DNA from: an uncultured Ruminococcus sp.
GTDB taxonomy: Bacteria; Bacillota; Clostridia; Oscillospirales; Ruminococcaceae
Reading direction: 5' to 3'
Assembly (NCBI GenBank): GCA_905199285.1
Contig: CAJKFZ010000056.1
Coordinates: 1 to 13,233, forward strand
Length of the DNA stretch: 13,233 bases
The position numbers and the translations under genes are program-made. The notes under the pieces were generated by a model. The model was not told where the DNA came from and made no database searches. It saw only the letters and a program-made list of their open reading frames with translations. Positions within the stretch are counted from its first letter, which is position 1. Each line of letters starts with the position of its first letter. Positions 1 through 7,346 of this stretch are shown here, in pieces.

Positions 1-43
1 CTTAAGCAATCTTAACAAATAAATCATCAAATCACTTAAAATT

Positions 44-72
44 ATTATAACACTTTATCAGCGGATAGTCAA
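44..72 (-). promoter_or_regulatory. Minus-strand promoter leaving the left edge
   Basis: On the minus strand TTGACT (67-72) and TATAAT (44-49) are separated by exactly 17 bases, and TG sits one base before the -10 (extended -10). It begins 7 bases after the aepY stop codon, so it should drive a separate minus-strand gene beyond position 1. I see no clear terminator between aepY and this promoter, so read-through from the phosphonate operon is possible. Confidence 0.65.
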
Positions 73-79
73 TATTATT

Positions 80-1201
80 TTAAATTTCTTTCAAATAATT
101 CATAAAATTCTGTTTATTTTCAAGGGCAGTAGTTGTTGGTCTCCCGAGATCGGCTCTTGCTCCGACGGCGCACTTCACCTCAATAAACGATAGTTTTCCC
201 CGTGATCTTGCTTCTTCAAGCGCTTTATCAAGTTCCCCGAAGCTTGTAACGCATACGGCGCTGGGATATCCGCAGGACTTAGCAATTCCAACTAAATCGA
301 CCTTTGATGCAACAGTCGGCATTCCCCCCACAGTTTCATGAGAACCGTTGTTTATCACGATATGGATAAGATTATCAGGGGAATTTGCTCCGATAACAGC
401 CATTGCTCCCATATGCATAAGCGCAGCTCCGTCACCGTCAATGCACCAGATACGGCTTTGCGGCTTATTTATAGCGACGCCGAGAGCGATGGAGGACGAA
501 TGTCCCATCGAGCCGACCGTGAGGAAATCGTACTTGTGGCTTTGAGAATTAGCTTCACGGATCTCAAACAGCTCACGGCTTGCCTTTCCTGTTGTGGAAA
601 CGATAGGGTCTTCTCCTGCGGCAGCAACGATATGACGGATTATCTCCTCACGAAGCATCGTATTTTCATTTTTGTATTCAACTTTTCCGTCATACGATAA
701 AGCGCCCTTGCGAACTACGAATGCGACCTGTTTTCCCGCTGCAAGAACGCTGCGGAAATCCTCCATAACGGCGGCGAGTTCTTCTTCGCTGGTATCTTTG
801 CCGATGACGAAAGTTTTTATATCCATATCCTCAAGCAGCTTTACCGTGACCTCACCCTGATATATGTGCTGCGGTTCATCGTGGATACCGGGCTCACCTC
901 TCCAGCCGACAATGAAAACTGCCGGAATCGCATAAACCTTATCGTTAAGAAGCGATGCAACCGGATTTATTATATTTCCCTCACCGGAATTTTGCATATA
1001 AACGACCGGAACTTTTCCCGTTGAAAGATGATATCCGGCAGCAAGAGCAGTACAGCATCCCTCGTTTGCAGCGATTATGTGATGATTTTTGTCGATTCCG
1101 TATGTATTCATAAGATAGTCGCAGAGCGGTTTAAGCTGTGAATCCGGAACTCCGGTAAAAAAATCCGCTCCTATAATTTTAACAAGGCTTTCAGCTTTCA
1201 T
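80..1201 (-). CDS. aepY: Phosphonopyruvate decarboxylase
   Basis: A 373-residue thiamine-diphosphate enzyme expected to decarboxylate phosphonopyruvate to phosphonoacetaldehyde, the step that pulls the unfavourable PEP mutase reaction forward. Seen in the sequence: an N-terminal pyrimidine-binding half with the conserved glutamate in NEG (E47), and a C-terminal pyrophosphate-binding half with the GDG...NN cofactor motif (GDG at 256-258, NN at 284-285). Length fits the short phosphonopyruvate decarboxylase family rather than the ~550-residue pyruvate decarboxylase/acetolactate synthase families. It starts 3 bases after the pntC stop; its ribosome binding site GGGAGG lies inside the last codons of pntC, 6 bases before ATG, so the two are translationally linked. 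It is the last gene of the aepX-phnW-pntC-aepY operon. Sulfopyruvate decarboxylase is a related alternative, but the neighbours favour phosphonate. Confidence 0.93.
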   Translation of the reverse strand: MKAESLVKIIGADFFTGVPDSQLKPLCDYLMNTYGIDKNHHIIAANEGCCTALAAGYHLSTGKVPVVYMQNSGEGNIINPVASLLNDKVYAIPAVFIVGWRGEPGIHDEPQHIYQGEVTVKLLEDMDIKTFVIGKDTSEEELAAVMEDFRSVLAAGKQVAFVVRKGALSYDGKVEYKNENTMLREEIIRHIVAAAGEDPIVSTTGKASRELFEIREANSQSHKYDFLTVGSMGHSSSIALGVAINKPQSRIWCIDGDGAALMHMGAMAVIGANSPDNLIHIVINNGSHETVGGMPTVASKVDLVGIAKSCGYPSAVCVTSFGELDKALEEARSRGKLSFIEVKCAVGARADLGRPTTTALENKQNFMNYLKEI

Positions 1202-1204
1202 AAA

Positions 1205-1894
1205 TTACCTCCCATTTATTTCCTCAAGCTCGGCAACTGTGTCTATTTCGTTTATCTGCTCATTTTTTATGGGATGAACTTTCAGTTGAAGCGAATCCAG
1301 ATTCATATTCACCACGTCGTCCCAGAAGAGCGTTTCATAGTCCGACTTTCCATAAGCATTCTCAATTGCTCCTGCGAGGAATTCAGCGTCGTTCTTTTTA
1401 AGAAAAGCGATTCCGGTCATGTTATACTGAGCCTTTCCGCCCTTGCCAACTCTGGTAATATAGCCGTTTTCATCCGTATCAAAAACCCAATCGTCAGTTT
1501 TTTCCTCTTTATACTTGCCGAAATAGCACGAATTTTCCAATTCACAACAAAACACTTCTGCATCCGGAATAAAAAGGTCGGCTTCGCAGATAAAACAATC
1601 GCCCAAACGGAGAACGTCCCTTGCATAGTAAACGGACGAGATATTGTTTATCGTTTCATAATCGGGATTTTCAATTATTTCGGTCTGCGGATATTTTTCC
1701 GTAAGATAGCAAAACTGTTCTCCCAGATAACCTGTAACGATATAAATTTTATTGATTTTGCGGCTGATAAGACCTTCGATGACCGTTTCTATCATCGGTC
1801 TGCCTTTAACTTTTATAAGAGGCTTCGGAGTTGTTTCCGTTAGCGGACGCATTCTCGTTCCCATTCCGGAAGCCATAATTACTGCATTTTTCAT
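1205..1894 (-). CDS. pntC: 2-aminoethylphosphonate cytidylyltransferase (PntC/LicC-like)
   Basis: A 229-residue nucleotidyltransferase expected to join CTP and 2-aminoethylphosphonate to give CMP-AEP plus pyrophosphate. The N-terminus has the sugar-nucleotidyltransferase signature (ASGMGTRMRPLTE from residue 8, then KP at 24-25), an acidic metal site EAD at 104-106, WDD at 191-193, and a late aspartate in EIDTVAEL (D218). It resembles LicC phosphocholine cytidylyltransferase; choline phosphate is the main alternative substrate, but position between phnW-like and aepY genes supports AEP. I chose the ATG at 1892-1894 because AGGAGA (1899-1904) lies 4 bases upstream and the protein then starts with the usual MKNAVIMASG. 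A longer frame opens at 1972, but its extra 26 codons read through the intergenic repeat and look non-coding. The gene is separated from phnW by that repeat. Confidence 0.87.
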   Translation of the reverse strand: MKNAVIMASGMGTRMRPLTETTPKPLIKVKGRPMIETVIEGLISRKINKIYIVTGYLGEQFCYLTEKYPQTEIIENPDYETINNISSVYYARDVLRLGDCFICEADLFIPDAEVFCCELENSCYFGKYKEEKTDDWVFDTDENGYITRVGKGGKAQYNMTGIAFLKKNDAEFLAGAIENAYGKSDYETLFWDDVVNMNLDSLQLKVHPIKNEQINEIDTVAELEEINGR

Positions 1895-1923
1895 GATATC
1901 TCCTTTGATTTCATTGAACATTT

Positions 1924-2100
1924 TTAAGGGAGACGCTGTCTCCCTTATACCCTCTGCCAAAGGGGTAATCACCCCTTTGGAAACCCACAGTTAGGTCATT
2001 ACCAATACCCCACAAAGGGGGTATTGGTAATGACTATGGCAGAATGCCATAGAATAATTGTACTTTTACAAAGAGTAAAATAGAAACAAATTCCCCTTTA
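1924..2100 (+). repeat. Hairpin-rich intergenic repeat, copy A
   Basis: A full-length copy of a dispersed element between phnW and pntC. Successive perfect stems on the plus strand: 1926-1934/1938-1946 (AAGGGAGAC with GTCTCCCTT); 1957-1966/1971-1980 (10 bp, AATC loop); 1995-2011/2018-2034 (17 bp); 2034-2040/2046-2052 (7 bp, AGAAT loop); 2064-2069/2075-2080 (6 bp). It starts with TTAAGGG and ends with TTCCCCTTTA, giving rough terminal inverted repeats. The order of stems and the flanking words (CCAAAGGG, GGAAACCCA, AATTCCC) are shared with copy C. It lies inside the phosphonate operon, opposite in orientation to transcription, so its stems will appear in the phnW-pntC mRNA and could act as a processing, stability or attenuation site. 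No open reading frame is credible in it. Confidence 0.85.
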
Positions 2101-2133
2101 CAATATACAAAAAAGCAAATGTGATGCTATAAA

Positions 2134-3264
2134 TCAGTTATTATATTTCACGGGGACTGATATATTATTTGCTTTCAGAGCCTCTTCAAAAACCTTGAAG
2201 AAGCCTGCTATATCCTCTTCGTCGATCGCACCGAGAGCGCAGAGACGGAATGTATTCGTTGTTGAAATTTTTCCGGGATAAATAGTGTAGCCACGTTCAT
2301 AGCAGTAATCATGAACAGCTTCAAAGCTCCAGTTCGGATCGTCGGGATAAACTGCCGAAGAAACAAGACCTGCCCTCAGCTCCGGCTTGATGACCTGACG
2401 GAAGCCAAGTCTGTCAAGACCTGCATTGATCGCATTGAAAACTCTCGTATGTCTTGCCCATTTATTCTGCTCGCCCTCTTCAAAATATTCTTTAAGAGCT
2501 TGTTTTGTTGCATAAACGGTCTGAACCGGCGGAGTGAAATGCATTTCTCCCGTTTTCTCAAAGAAATCATATTGCAGGAACAAATTGCAGTAATACGATC
2601 TTTTCGGATACTTCGCCGACGCTTCGATAATTTTTTTATCACCGATAATAAACGAAAGTCCTGTCATAGACATAAGACCTTTTTGCGCAGAAGCCATGCA
2701 GAAATCAATATTATCCTTTTCAATGTCGATAGGACGCATGGCAAGAGTCGAGGTCGTATCAACCGTAAAAACGGCATTATACTTATGAGCCAAAGCTCCT
2801 ATTTCACGGATAGGATTGAGGATTCCCGTACCTGTTTCGTTGTGAGTTGTGTGAACAAGAGCGATATCAGGATTATTTCTCAGAGTCTGCTCGACTTCAT
2901 TCAAGTCGGGAATTTCATCAACCGGATATTTCAACTCGATAAACGGCAGTCCGTAATATTGACAAACCTCAACTGCTCTTGCACTGTAAGCTCCGTTATT
3001 GATAACAAGAACCTTTTTTTCCGCAGGAAGAAGCGAATTAAGACATACGTCAATGTTTATCGTTCCCGAACCGCAGAAAAGTACGGACGTATATTTTTCT
3101 GGATCGCCGTGAACTATTTTAACGAGATCGGCTCTAAGTTCTCTCATCATCTCGGCAAATTCCTGTTCTCTCGGACAGATATCCGGTACGACCTGAGCCA
3201 TTTTAACGGTATCGGTAGTAGTTGAAGGGCCGGGATTGAGAAGAATATTTCTTTTGATTTCCAT
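2134..3264 (-). CDS. phnW: 2-aminoethylphosphonate--pyruvate aminotransferase
   Basis: A 376-residue PLP-dependent class V aminotransferase. In this operon it should convert phosphonoacetaldehyde to 2-aminoethylphosphonate, using an amino donor such as alanine. The Schiff-base lysine is K195 in SAQKGLMSMTG and the preceding cofactor aspartate is D169 in VDTTST. The N-terminal LLNPGPSTTTDTV and the HNETGTG segment (141-147) match the PhnW/alanine-glyoxylate aminotransferase family. The start is supported by AAGGAG, which overlaps the TAA of aepX 10 bases before the ATG. It ends with TGA, so TGA acts as stop in this operon. Divergence from classical catabolic PhnW (VDTTST rather than the usual VDAMSS-like stretch) leaves some doubt about exact substrate; another possibility is a related aminotransferase acting on the same aldehyde. 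Confidence 0.88.
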   Translation of the reverse strand: MEIKRNILLNPGPSTTTDTVKMAQVVPDICPREQEFAEMMRELRADLVKIVHGDPEKYTSVLFCGSGTINIDVCLNSLLPAEKKVLVINNGAYSARAVEVCQYYGLPFIELKYPVDEIPDLNEVEQTLRNNPDIALVHTTHNETGTGILNPIREIGALAHKYNAVFTVDTTSTLAMRPIDIEKDNIDFCMASAQKGLMSMTGLSFIIGDKKIIEASAKYPKRSYYCNLFLQYDFFEKTGEMHFTPPVQTVYATKQALKEYFEEGEQNKWARHTRVFNAINAGLDRLGFRQVIKPELRAGLVSSAVYPDDPNWSFEAVHDYCYERGYTIYPGKISTTNTFRLCALGAIDEEDIAGFFKVFEEALKANNISVPVKYNN

Positions 3265-3278
3265 AAATTTAACACTCC

Positions 3279-4574
3279 TTAAAGTTCGTCAATAAGCGTT
3301 ATGATATTTTTTATAGGCATAAGACGGTCGTCAACTTCCTTTGCACGATGATATCTGAGAATATCCTTGGCGGTCTGTTCCATAGCAGGAAAAGCGCTTC
3401 TGGTAAGCTGATTTGCGTAGATAACTATATTTACTCCATGTGCCGCAAGCTCGCTCTCGGTTATCTGATTGAACGATGTCGGAACGACTACTATCGGAGT
3501 ACGACTGTTTTTCTCTCTGAATTTATCGCAGAATTCAAGTATCTCCGCCGGATCTTTTTTTCAGCTGTGGATCATAATGCCGTCGGCGCCTGCTGCAACG
3601 TAAGCAAAGGCACGTTCAAGAGCGTCGTCCATGCCCTGTTCGAGGATAAGACTTTCGATTCGTGCAATTATCATAAAGTCGTCGGTAAGCTGAATTTTCT
3701 TGCCCGACTTTATTTTCTCGCAGAAATGCTCAATAGAATCCTGAGTCTGCTCGACTTCCGTTCCGAAAAGCGAATTCTTTTTAAGACCTGTTTTATCCTC
3801 GATAATGATAGCCGAAACGCCCATTCTTTCAAGAGTTCTGACCGTATAGACGAAATGCTCGATAAGACCTCCCGTATCGCCGTCGAAAATGATAGGCTTT
3901 GTTGTAACCTCCATAACGTCGTCAATAGTCCTGAAGCGTGATGTCATGTCAACAAGCTCAATATCCGGCTTGCCCTTTGCCGTTGAATCGCAGAGCGAAC
4001 TTATCCACATAGCGTCGAACTGATCGAGTTCGCCATCGGTTTCAACGATAGTTTTCTCCGCAATAAGTCCGGTAAGACCGCTGTGGACTTCAAGAGTTTT
4101 CACGATCGGACATATCTCGATAAGCTGTCTGAGCCGTTTTCTGCGGTATTCCGGCATCGCAAGCTTTTCTCTTATGCGGCGGTCGATTCTTTTCACGTTT
4201 TCGTTGTATGTATATGGAACGTCGATAATGCTTCCGCCGTAGGCTTCGAGGAGCTTCTCGACGTTGTCCCTTATGGCTTTCTCCGGACCGTTTTTCCAGT
4301 TATCGCCGTGAATAACGTAATCGGGATGAATTTCAGCGACAACCTTGTCGTACATTATATCGTCCTGAGTTATAATTTCGTCGGCAATGCCCAGTTCTTC
4401 AACAATGCGAACTCTTTCGGCAAAATCGACTGTTGGGAAGCGATTATAGCGAATCATAGCGGAATCGCTTAAAATTCCGACAACAAGTTTTCCGTATTTT
4501 TTAGCTTCTGTCAGTATATTTATATGACCCTCATGAATAACATCCGTGCAGAAGCAAGTGTAAACGATTTTCAT
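3279..4574 (-). pseudogene. aepX: Phosphoenolpyruvate mutase with N-terminal cytidylyltransferase-like domain, interrupted by in-frame TGA
   Basis: Counting the TGA as one codon, this is a 431-codon reading frame. Residues ~1-135 resemble glycerol-3-phosphate cytidylyltransferase-type domains (HEGH at 14-17); ~150-431 is PEP mutase, which rearranges PEP to phosphonopyruvate, the entry step of phosphonate synthesis. Visible PEP mutase residues: DGDTGG (231-236), EDK (259-261) with KKNS (265-268) of the gating loop, the arginine of ARIE (R305) and the active-site histidine (H336). Directly after H336-S337 the frame has TGA (3561-3563), then continues in the same frame with KKDPAEILEFC and a complete C-terminus to TAA at 3279-3281. 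If TGA stops translation, the last ~93 residues, including final barrel helices, are lost. I chose the ATG at 4572-4574 because GGAGG (4580-4584) sits 5 bases upstream; an ATG at 4584-4586 overlaps that site. First gene of the operon, 14 bases before phnW. Confidence 0.88.
3561..3563 (-). other. In-frame TGA inside aepX
   Basis: The codon between Ser337 and the KKDPAE stretch is TGA on the minus strand, at a site where PEP mutases normally carry lysine or arginine (HSK or HSR). One substitution from CGA or AGA would create it. A run of seven A begins with the A of this codon, but no frameshift is needed, since the frame is the same on both sides. Confidence 0.9.
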
Positions 4575-4610
4575 TTTATCCTCCATGTAATTATAATAGG
4601 TATTTTATTT

Positions 4611-4639
4611 ATTATAGCACGCTTTCGGTAATTATTCAA
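4611..4639 (-). promoter_or_regulatory. Promoter of the phosphonate operon
   Basis: Minus-strand TTGAAT (4634-4639) and TATAAT (4611-4616) are 17 bases apart, with TG one base before the -10 (extended -10). The predicted start is near 4604, giving a leader of about 30 bases before aepX. No operator or riboswitch-size leader is visible. Confidence 0.75.
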
Positions 4640-4667
4640 TATAAATTTCGGTTTTGTAATTTTTTAG

Positions 4668-4696
4668 TTGATTTTTCATCAGCAATGTGCTATAAT
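4668..4696 (+). promoter_or_regulatory. Promoter of the putative sulfate exporter gene
   Basis: TTGATT (4668-4673) and TATAAT (4691-4696) are 17 bases apart with an extended -10 (TGC before TATAAT). It diverges from the phosphonate operon promoter; both carry the same ten bases GTGCTATAAT at the -10. The predicted transcript has a leader of about 30 bases. Confidence 0.75.
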
Positions 4697-4732
4697 TTTA
4701 TCCGGATTTATTTAGTAAAGGAGAAATACATA

Positions 4733-5818
4733 ATGGAATGGATAAAGATAAACGGTCTTGGAATTATTCTATGTATCGTGATATCTGCTGCTGCGACCTT
4801 TTTAGCATCGCTCAGCGTCGGAGGATTTTCACTTGAAATTATCGGAGCTCCCGTATTCGCAATACTTTTCGGAATGCTTATAAGCCTTGCTGCTCCGTCT
4901 CTTGCCGGAAAAGATTCCTTAAAGCACGGAATAAAATTTACTTCAAAGAAAATTCTTCAATGGGCAGTAATTATCCTCGGATTTTCACTCGACCTCAATA
5001 CGATACTTAAAGTCGGCGGAAAAAGCCTGCCTGTTATAATTTCAACTATTTCGATATCTCTTATAACTGCGCTGGTTCTTATGCGTGTTATGAAGATAAA
5101 CAAAAAAGTTGCCTGTCTTATCGGAGTCGGATCTTCTATTTGCGGAGGTTCGGCTATCGCCGCAACTGCTCCGGTCATCGACGCTGACGATGACGAAGTT
5201 GCTCAGTCAATATCGGTAATATTTCTGTTCAACGTCATTGCTGCGCTAATCTTCCCTGCGCTTGGACACGCTATAGGCTTAGGTTCAGAGGGATTTGCAG
5301 TTTTCGCCGGAACAGCGGTAAACGATACTTCTTCTGTTACGGCCGCCGCTTCTACAGCAGAAGGAATTTACGGAGCGGACGGTATTCTTTCCTCAGCCAT
5401 AACGGTCAAGCTTACAAGAACTCTTGCAATAATTCCTATAACGCTTATCCTTGCGGTTTACAGAACAAGAAAGGCAAAAAAATCCGGCACAGAAACGAAT
5501 AATTTCTCGCTGAAAAAAATTTTCCCGTTCTTCATTCTCTTTTTCATAGCCGCTTCTGTTATAACGACTGTTGTCGGACTTCTTCCGTCAAACGGATTCA
5601 CGACCTTTTATGACGAACACTTTGTTTCGGCAGCAAAATGGACAGCTAAATTCTTTATCGCAATGGCAATGTGTGCTATCGGACTTAACACTGATATAGT
5701 CGGACTTATCAAAAATGGCAAAAAACCGATAATTCTCGGACTCTGCTGCTGGGCGGCAATAACGGCAGTTTCTATCGGAGTTCAGATGCTTACGGGAATT
5801 TATTACACCAATCTATAA
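4733..5818 (+). CDS. YeiH/UPF0324-family putative sulfate export transporter
   Basis: A 361-residue hydrophobic membrane protein of the putative sulfate exporter family (YeiH/UPF0324, Cons_hypoth698). Recognisable signatures are GSSICGGSAIAATAPVI (133-149) and AGTAVNDTSSVTAAAS (192-207), between about ten hydrophobic segments, starting at residues ~8-28, 36-55, 74-92 and 98-118. The substrate is not settled for the family; sulfate or other small anions have been proposed. The start is the ATG at 4733, with AGGAG (4719-4723) 9 bases upstream; an upstream in-frame ATG at 4685 lies inside the promoter region and is rejected. It is divergent from the phosphonate operon and single in its transcript. 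Its TAA stop is shared with the first bases of repeat copy B. A link to phosphonate metabolism is only positional. Confidence 0.88.
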   Translation: MEWIKINGLGIILCIVISAAATFLASLSVGGFSLEIIGAPVFAILFGMLISLAAPSLAGKDSLKHGIKFTSKKILQWAVIILGFSLDLNTILKVGGKSLPVIISTISISLITALVLMRVMKINKKVACLIGVGSSICGGSAIAATAPVIDADDDEVAQSISVIFLFNVIAALIFPALGHAIGLGSEGFAVFAGTAVNDTSSVTAAASTAEGIYGADGILSSAITVKLTRTLAIIPITLILAVYRTRKAKKSGTETNNFSLKKIFPFFILFFIAASVITTVVGLLPSNGFTTFYDEHFVSAAKWTAKFFIAMAMCAIGLNTDIVGLIKNGKKPIILGLCCWAAITAVSIGVQMLTGIYYTNL

Positions 5819-5917
5819 GGGTGACTCAGTCCCCCTTTTCCCCCTGTCAAAGGGACGTACGCCCCAAACTACAAACATCTCTTTAACAAGAATTAAACGG
5901 AGAAAATTCGCTCTTAC
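5814..5917 (+). repeat. Hairpin-rich intergenic repeat, copy B (internally deleted)
   Basis: A shortened copy starting at the exporter stop codon (TAAGGG). First stem 5817-5825/5829-5837 has 8 of 9 pairs (one T-C mismatch) and is followed by TTTT, so it may terminate the exporter transcript. The next segment (TCAAAGGG... at 5847-5854) matches the left arm of the second hairpin of copies A and C, but the right arm and the long third stem are missing. The end resembles the other copies: a short stem 5882-5886/5893-5897 around a CAAGAA loop, then AATTCGCTCTTA. Confidence 0.7.
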
Positions 5918-5919
5918 AA

Positions 5920-5961
5920 AAAATCCGCATACCTCTGCCATGAAGCTGGTATGCGGATTTT
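5920..5961. terminator. Two-way terminator between exporter and aldo/keto reductase
   Basis: A perfect 14-bp stem, AAAATCCGCATACC (5920-5933) with GGTATGCGGATTTT (5948-5961), and a 14-base loop. On the minus strand it starts one base after the reductase stop and ends in a run of T; on the plus strand it ends in TTTTATTAT. It can serve both convergent genes. Confidence 0.85.
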
Positions 5962-5962
5962 A

Positions 5963-6958
5963 TTATCCTTTAAGAATTGATTCTATCGTCTCTATTTCCG
6001 ACGTGTTGAATTTAAGGTTGTCTATACACTTTGTATTTTCGATTATCTGCTCCGGACTGCTTGCTCCGATAAGAACCGTTGTTACCGCCTTATTATTCAG
6101 AATCCATGAAAGAGCCATCTGAGAAAGAGTCTGACCTCTTGAAACGGCGATTTCATTAAGTCGGTTAAGCTTTTTCAGCATAGCTTCGTCAAGCTGAGCT
6201 GAAAGCCATGAATTTCCTTTGCCTGCTCTGGAATCGGCTGGAATCCCTTTAAGATATCTGCCCGTTAAAAATCCCTGATAAAGCGGTGAAAAGACCGCAA
6301 GACCGATACCGTTTACGCTTGCATATTCATCAAGTCCGTCATCCTCTATCCAGCGGTTCAGCATGGAATATGAAGGCTGATTCACGATAAACGGAGTTTT
6401 TAATTCCTTGAAGATTTTTGTTATCTCCTCTGTCTGAGCAGTGTTGTAATTGGATATTCCAACATAAAGTGCTTTTCCCTGTTTTACGGCATTATCGAGT
6501 GCAAGAGCAGTTTCCTCCGGCGGAGTTTCAGGATCGAACACATGATGATAAAATATATCGACATAATCAAGCTTCATACGTTTAAGACTCTGGTCGAGCG
6601 AAGCTGTAAGGTATTTGCGTGAACCGTTTTTGTCGCCGTAAGGACCGTCCCACATTTCGTAACCTGCTTTTGTAGAAATACAAAGTTCGTCACGGAAAGC
6701 CCTCATTCCGTTATCAAGAATCCTGCCGAAGTTCTCCTCGGCGCTTCCGTTATAGGGATTTCCGTAATTATTTGCAAGGTCGAAATGAGTTATCCCAAGA
6801 TCAAAAGCCGTGTGGATCATTTTCTCCATGTTGTCAAATTTTCCGGTATAGCCGAAATTCTGCCACAATCCAAGCGATACTGCCGGAAGCTTCAGTCCGC
6901 TTTTTCCGCAGCGATTGTATTTCATTTTTTCGTATCTGCATTCATTTGGTGTATACAT
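5963..6958 (-). CDS. yghZ: Aldo/keto reductase, YghZ/L-glyceraldehyde 3-phosphate reductase type
   Basis: A 331-residue NADP(H)-dependent aldo/keto reductase with a TIM-barrel fold. The catalytic set is visible: D60 and Y65 in HFDLANNYG, K97 in STKAG and a histidine at 138 in YHHVFD. Long stretches (GSAEENFGRIL, RKYLTASLDQSLKRM, ALYVGISNYN, MALSWILNNKAVTTVLIGASSPEQ) match the E. coli YghZ group, which reduces L-glyceraldehyde 3-phosphate and methylglyoxal-like aldehydes; the physiological substrate here is inferred. Start at 6958 is supported by AAGGAG 9 bases upstream; an ATG at 6982 lies before this site. A TATAAT (6982-6987 on the minus strand) lies just upstream, but no good -35 is at 17 bases, so promoter strength or control is uncertain. 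The gene is single and ends in the terminator at 5920-5961. Confidence 0.92.
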   Translation of the reverse strand: MYTPNECRYEKMKYNRCGKSGLKLPAVSLGLWQNFGYTGKFDNMEKMIHTAFDLGITHFDLANNYGNPYNGSAEENFGRILDNGMRAFRDELCISTKAGYEMWDGPYGDKNGSRKYLTASLDQSLKRMKLDYVDIFYHHVFDPETPPEETALALDNAVKQGKALYVGISNYNTAQTEEITKIFKELKTPFIVNQPSYSMLNRWIEDDGLDEYASVNGIGLAVFSPLYQGFLTGRYLKGIPADSRAGKGNSWLSAQLDEAMLKKLNRLNEIAVSRGQTLSQMALSWILNNKAVTTVLIGASSPEQIIENTKCIDNLKFNTSEIETIESILKG

Positions 6959-6989
6959 AAAATCATTCTCCTTGTATATCATTATAACA

Positions 6990-7026
6990 AAAAATCGTAA
7001 ATTTCATATCAAGAAATTTACGATTG
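6990..7026 (-). terminator. Minus-strand terminator after the 79-residue gene
   Basis: A perfect 13-bp inverted repeat, AATCGTAAATTTC (6994-7006) and GAAATTTACGATT (7014-7026), is followed on the minus strand by six T. The stem is AT-rich. It would end the tRNA-Leu/79-residue gene transcript. The reductase -10 lies only a few bases downstream, so the palindrome also covers its -35 region and could be an operator instead. Confidence 0.6.
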
Positions 7027-7083
7027 AGGTGCGAAAGCTATAATCTGAATGCGCATAATATTGCTGAAACAAATTGCTAAAGC

Positions 7084-7323
7084 CTATTTATCGGGTGATT
7101 CACCCTTACTTTCATCTTCTTTTTCAAGTAAAACAAACGCAACAAAAGATTCTTTTTGTACAGGATTTTTATTTGAATCAATTTCTAAAATACCATGAGT
7201 AATATGAGTTACTTTCCAGCCCTCACCTAACAGGTTGTTAACATGAGTAAAATATTTATTTTCGTTAATATTGCCCTGTTCCGTATAATCACGGCTATTA
7301 CTTAAATAAACTAACTTCTGCAT
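7084..7323 (-). CDS. Small protein of unknown function (79 residues)
   Basis: I do not recognise the family with certainty. The protein is soluble and charged, with no signal peptide or membrane segment. Its layout, a beta-like start (KLVYLSNS), a central segment VNNLLGEGWKVTHI (28-41), then ESFVAFVLLEKE near the end, resembles small domains of the DUF4177 type, but this is a resemblance only. The ribosome binding site is weak (GGGA 8 bases upstream), so the start is less certain than for its neighbours. It begins 23 bases after the CCA end of tRNA-Leu with no terminator between, so it is probably made from the tRNA promoter, and it ends before the hairpin at 6990-7026. Confidence 0.6.
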   Translation of the reverse strand: MQKLVYLSNSRDYTEQGNINENKYFTHVNNLLGEGWKVTHITHGILEIDSNKNPVQKESFVAFVLLEKEDESKGESPDK

Positions 7324-7346
7324 TTTCTTTTTCCCACTTTATTTTT

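Noticed and set aside
1895..1972. N-terminal extension of pntC from an ATG at 1972
   Set aside because: It reads through the hairpin repeat, has no ribosome binding site, and adds sequence before the normal MKNAVIMASG start that has AGGAGA upstream.
1924..2100. CRISPR array
   Set aside because: The repeats are different hairpins in one element, not direct repeats with regular spacers, and no cas genes are present.
2311..3225. 304-codon open frame opposite phnW
   Set aside because: It is the antisense shadow of a well-recognised aminotransferase; its product is Cys/Arg-rich without family features and has no ribosome binding site.
3561..3563. Genome-wide reassignment of TGA as a sense codon
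   Set aside because: phnW and the alpha/beta hydrolase end at TGA at the expected family length, so TGA is a stop here.
3530..3563. Selenocysteine insertion at the aepX TGA
   Set aside because: Only a weak 6-bp bulged hairpin (AAGATC with GATACTT) starting 4 bases after TGA is visible, unlike known bacterial SECIS spacing, and the family has Lys/Arg, not Cys, at this site. Not excluded, but unsupported.
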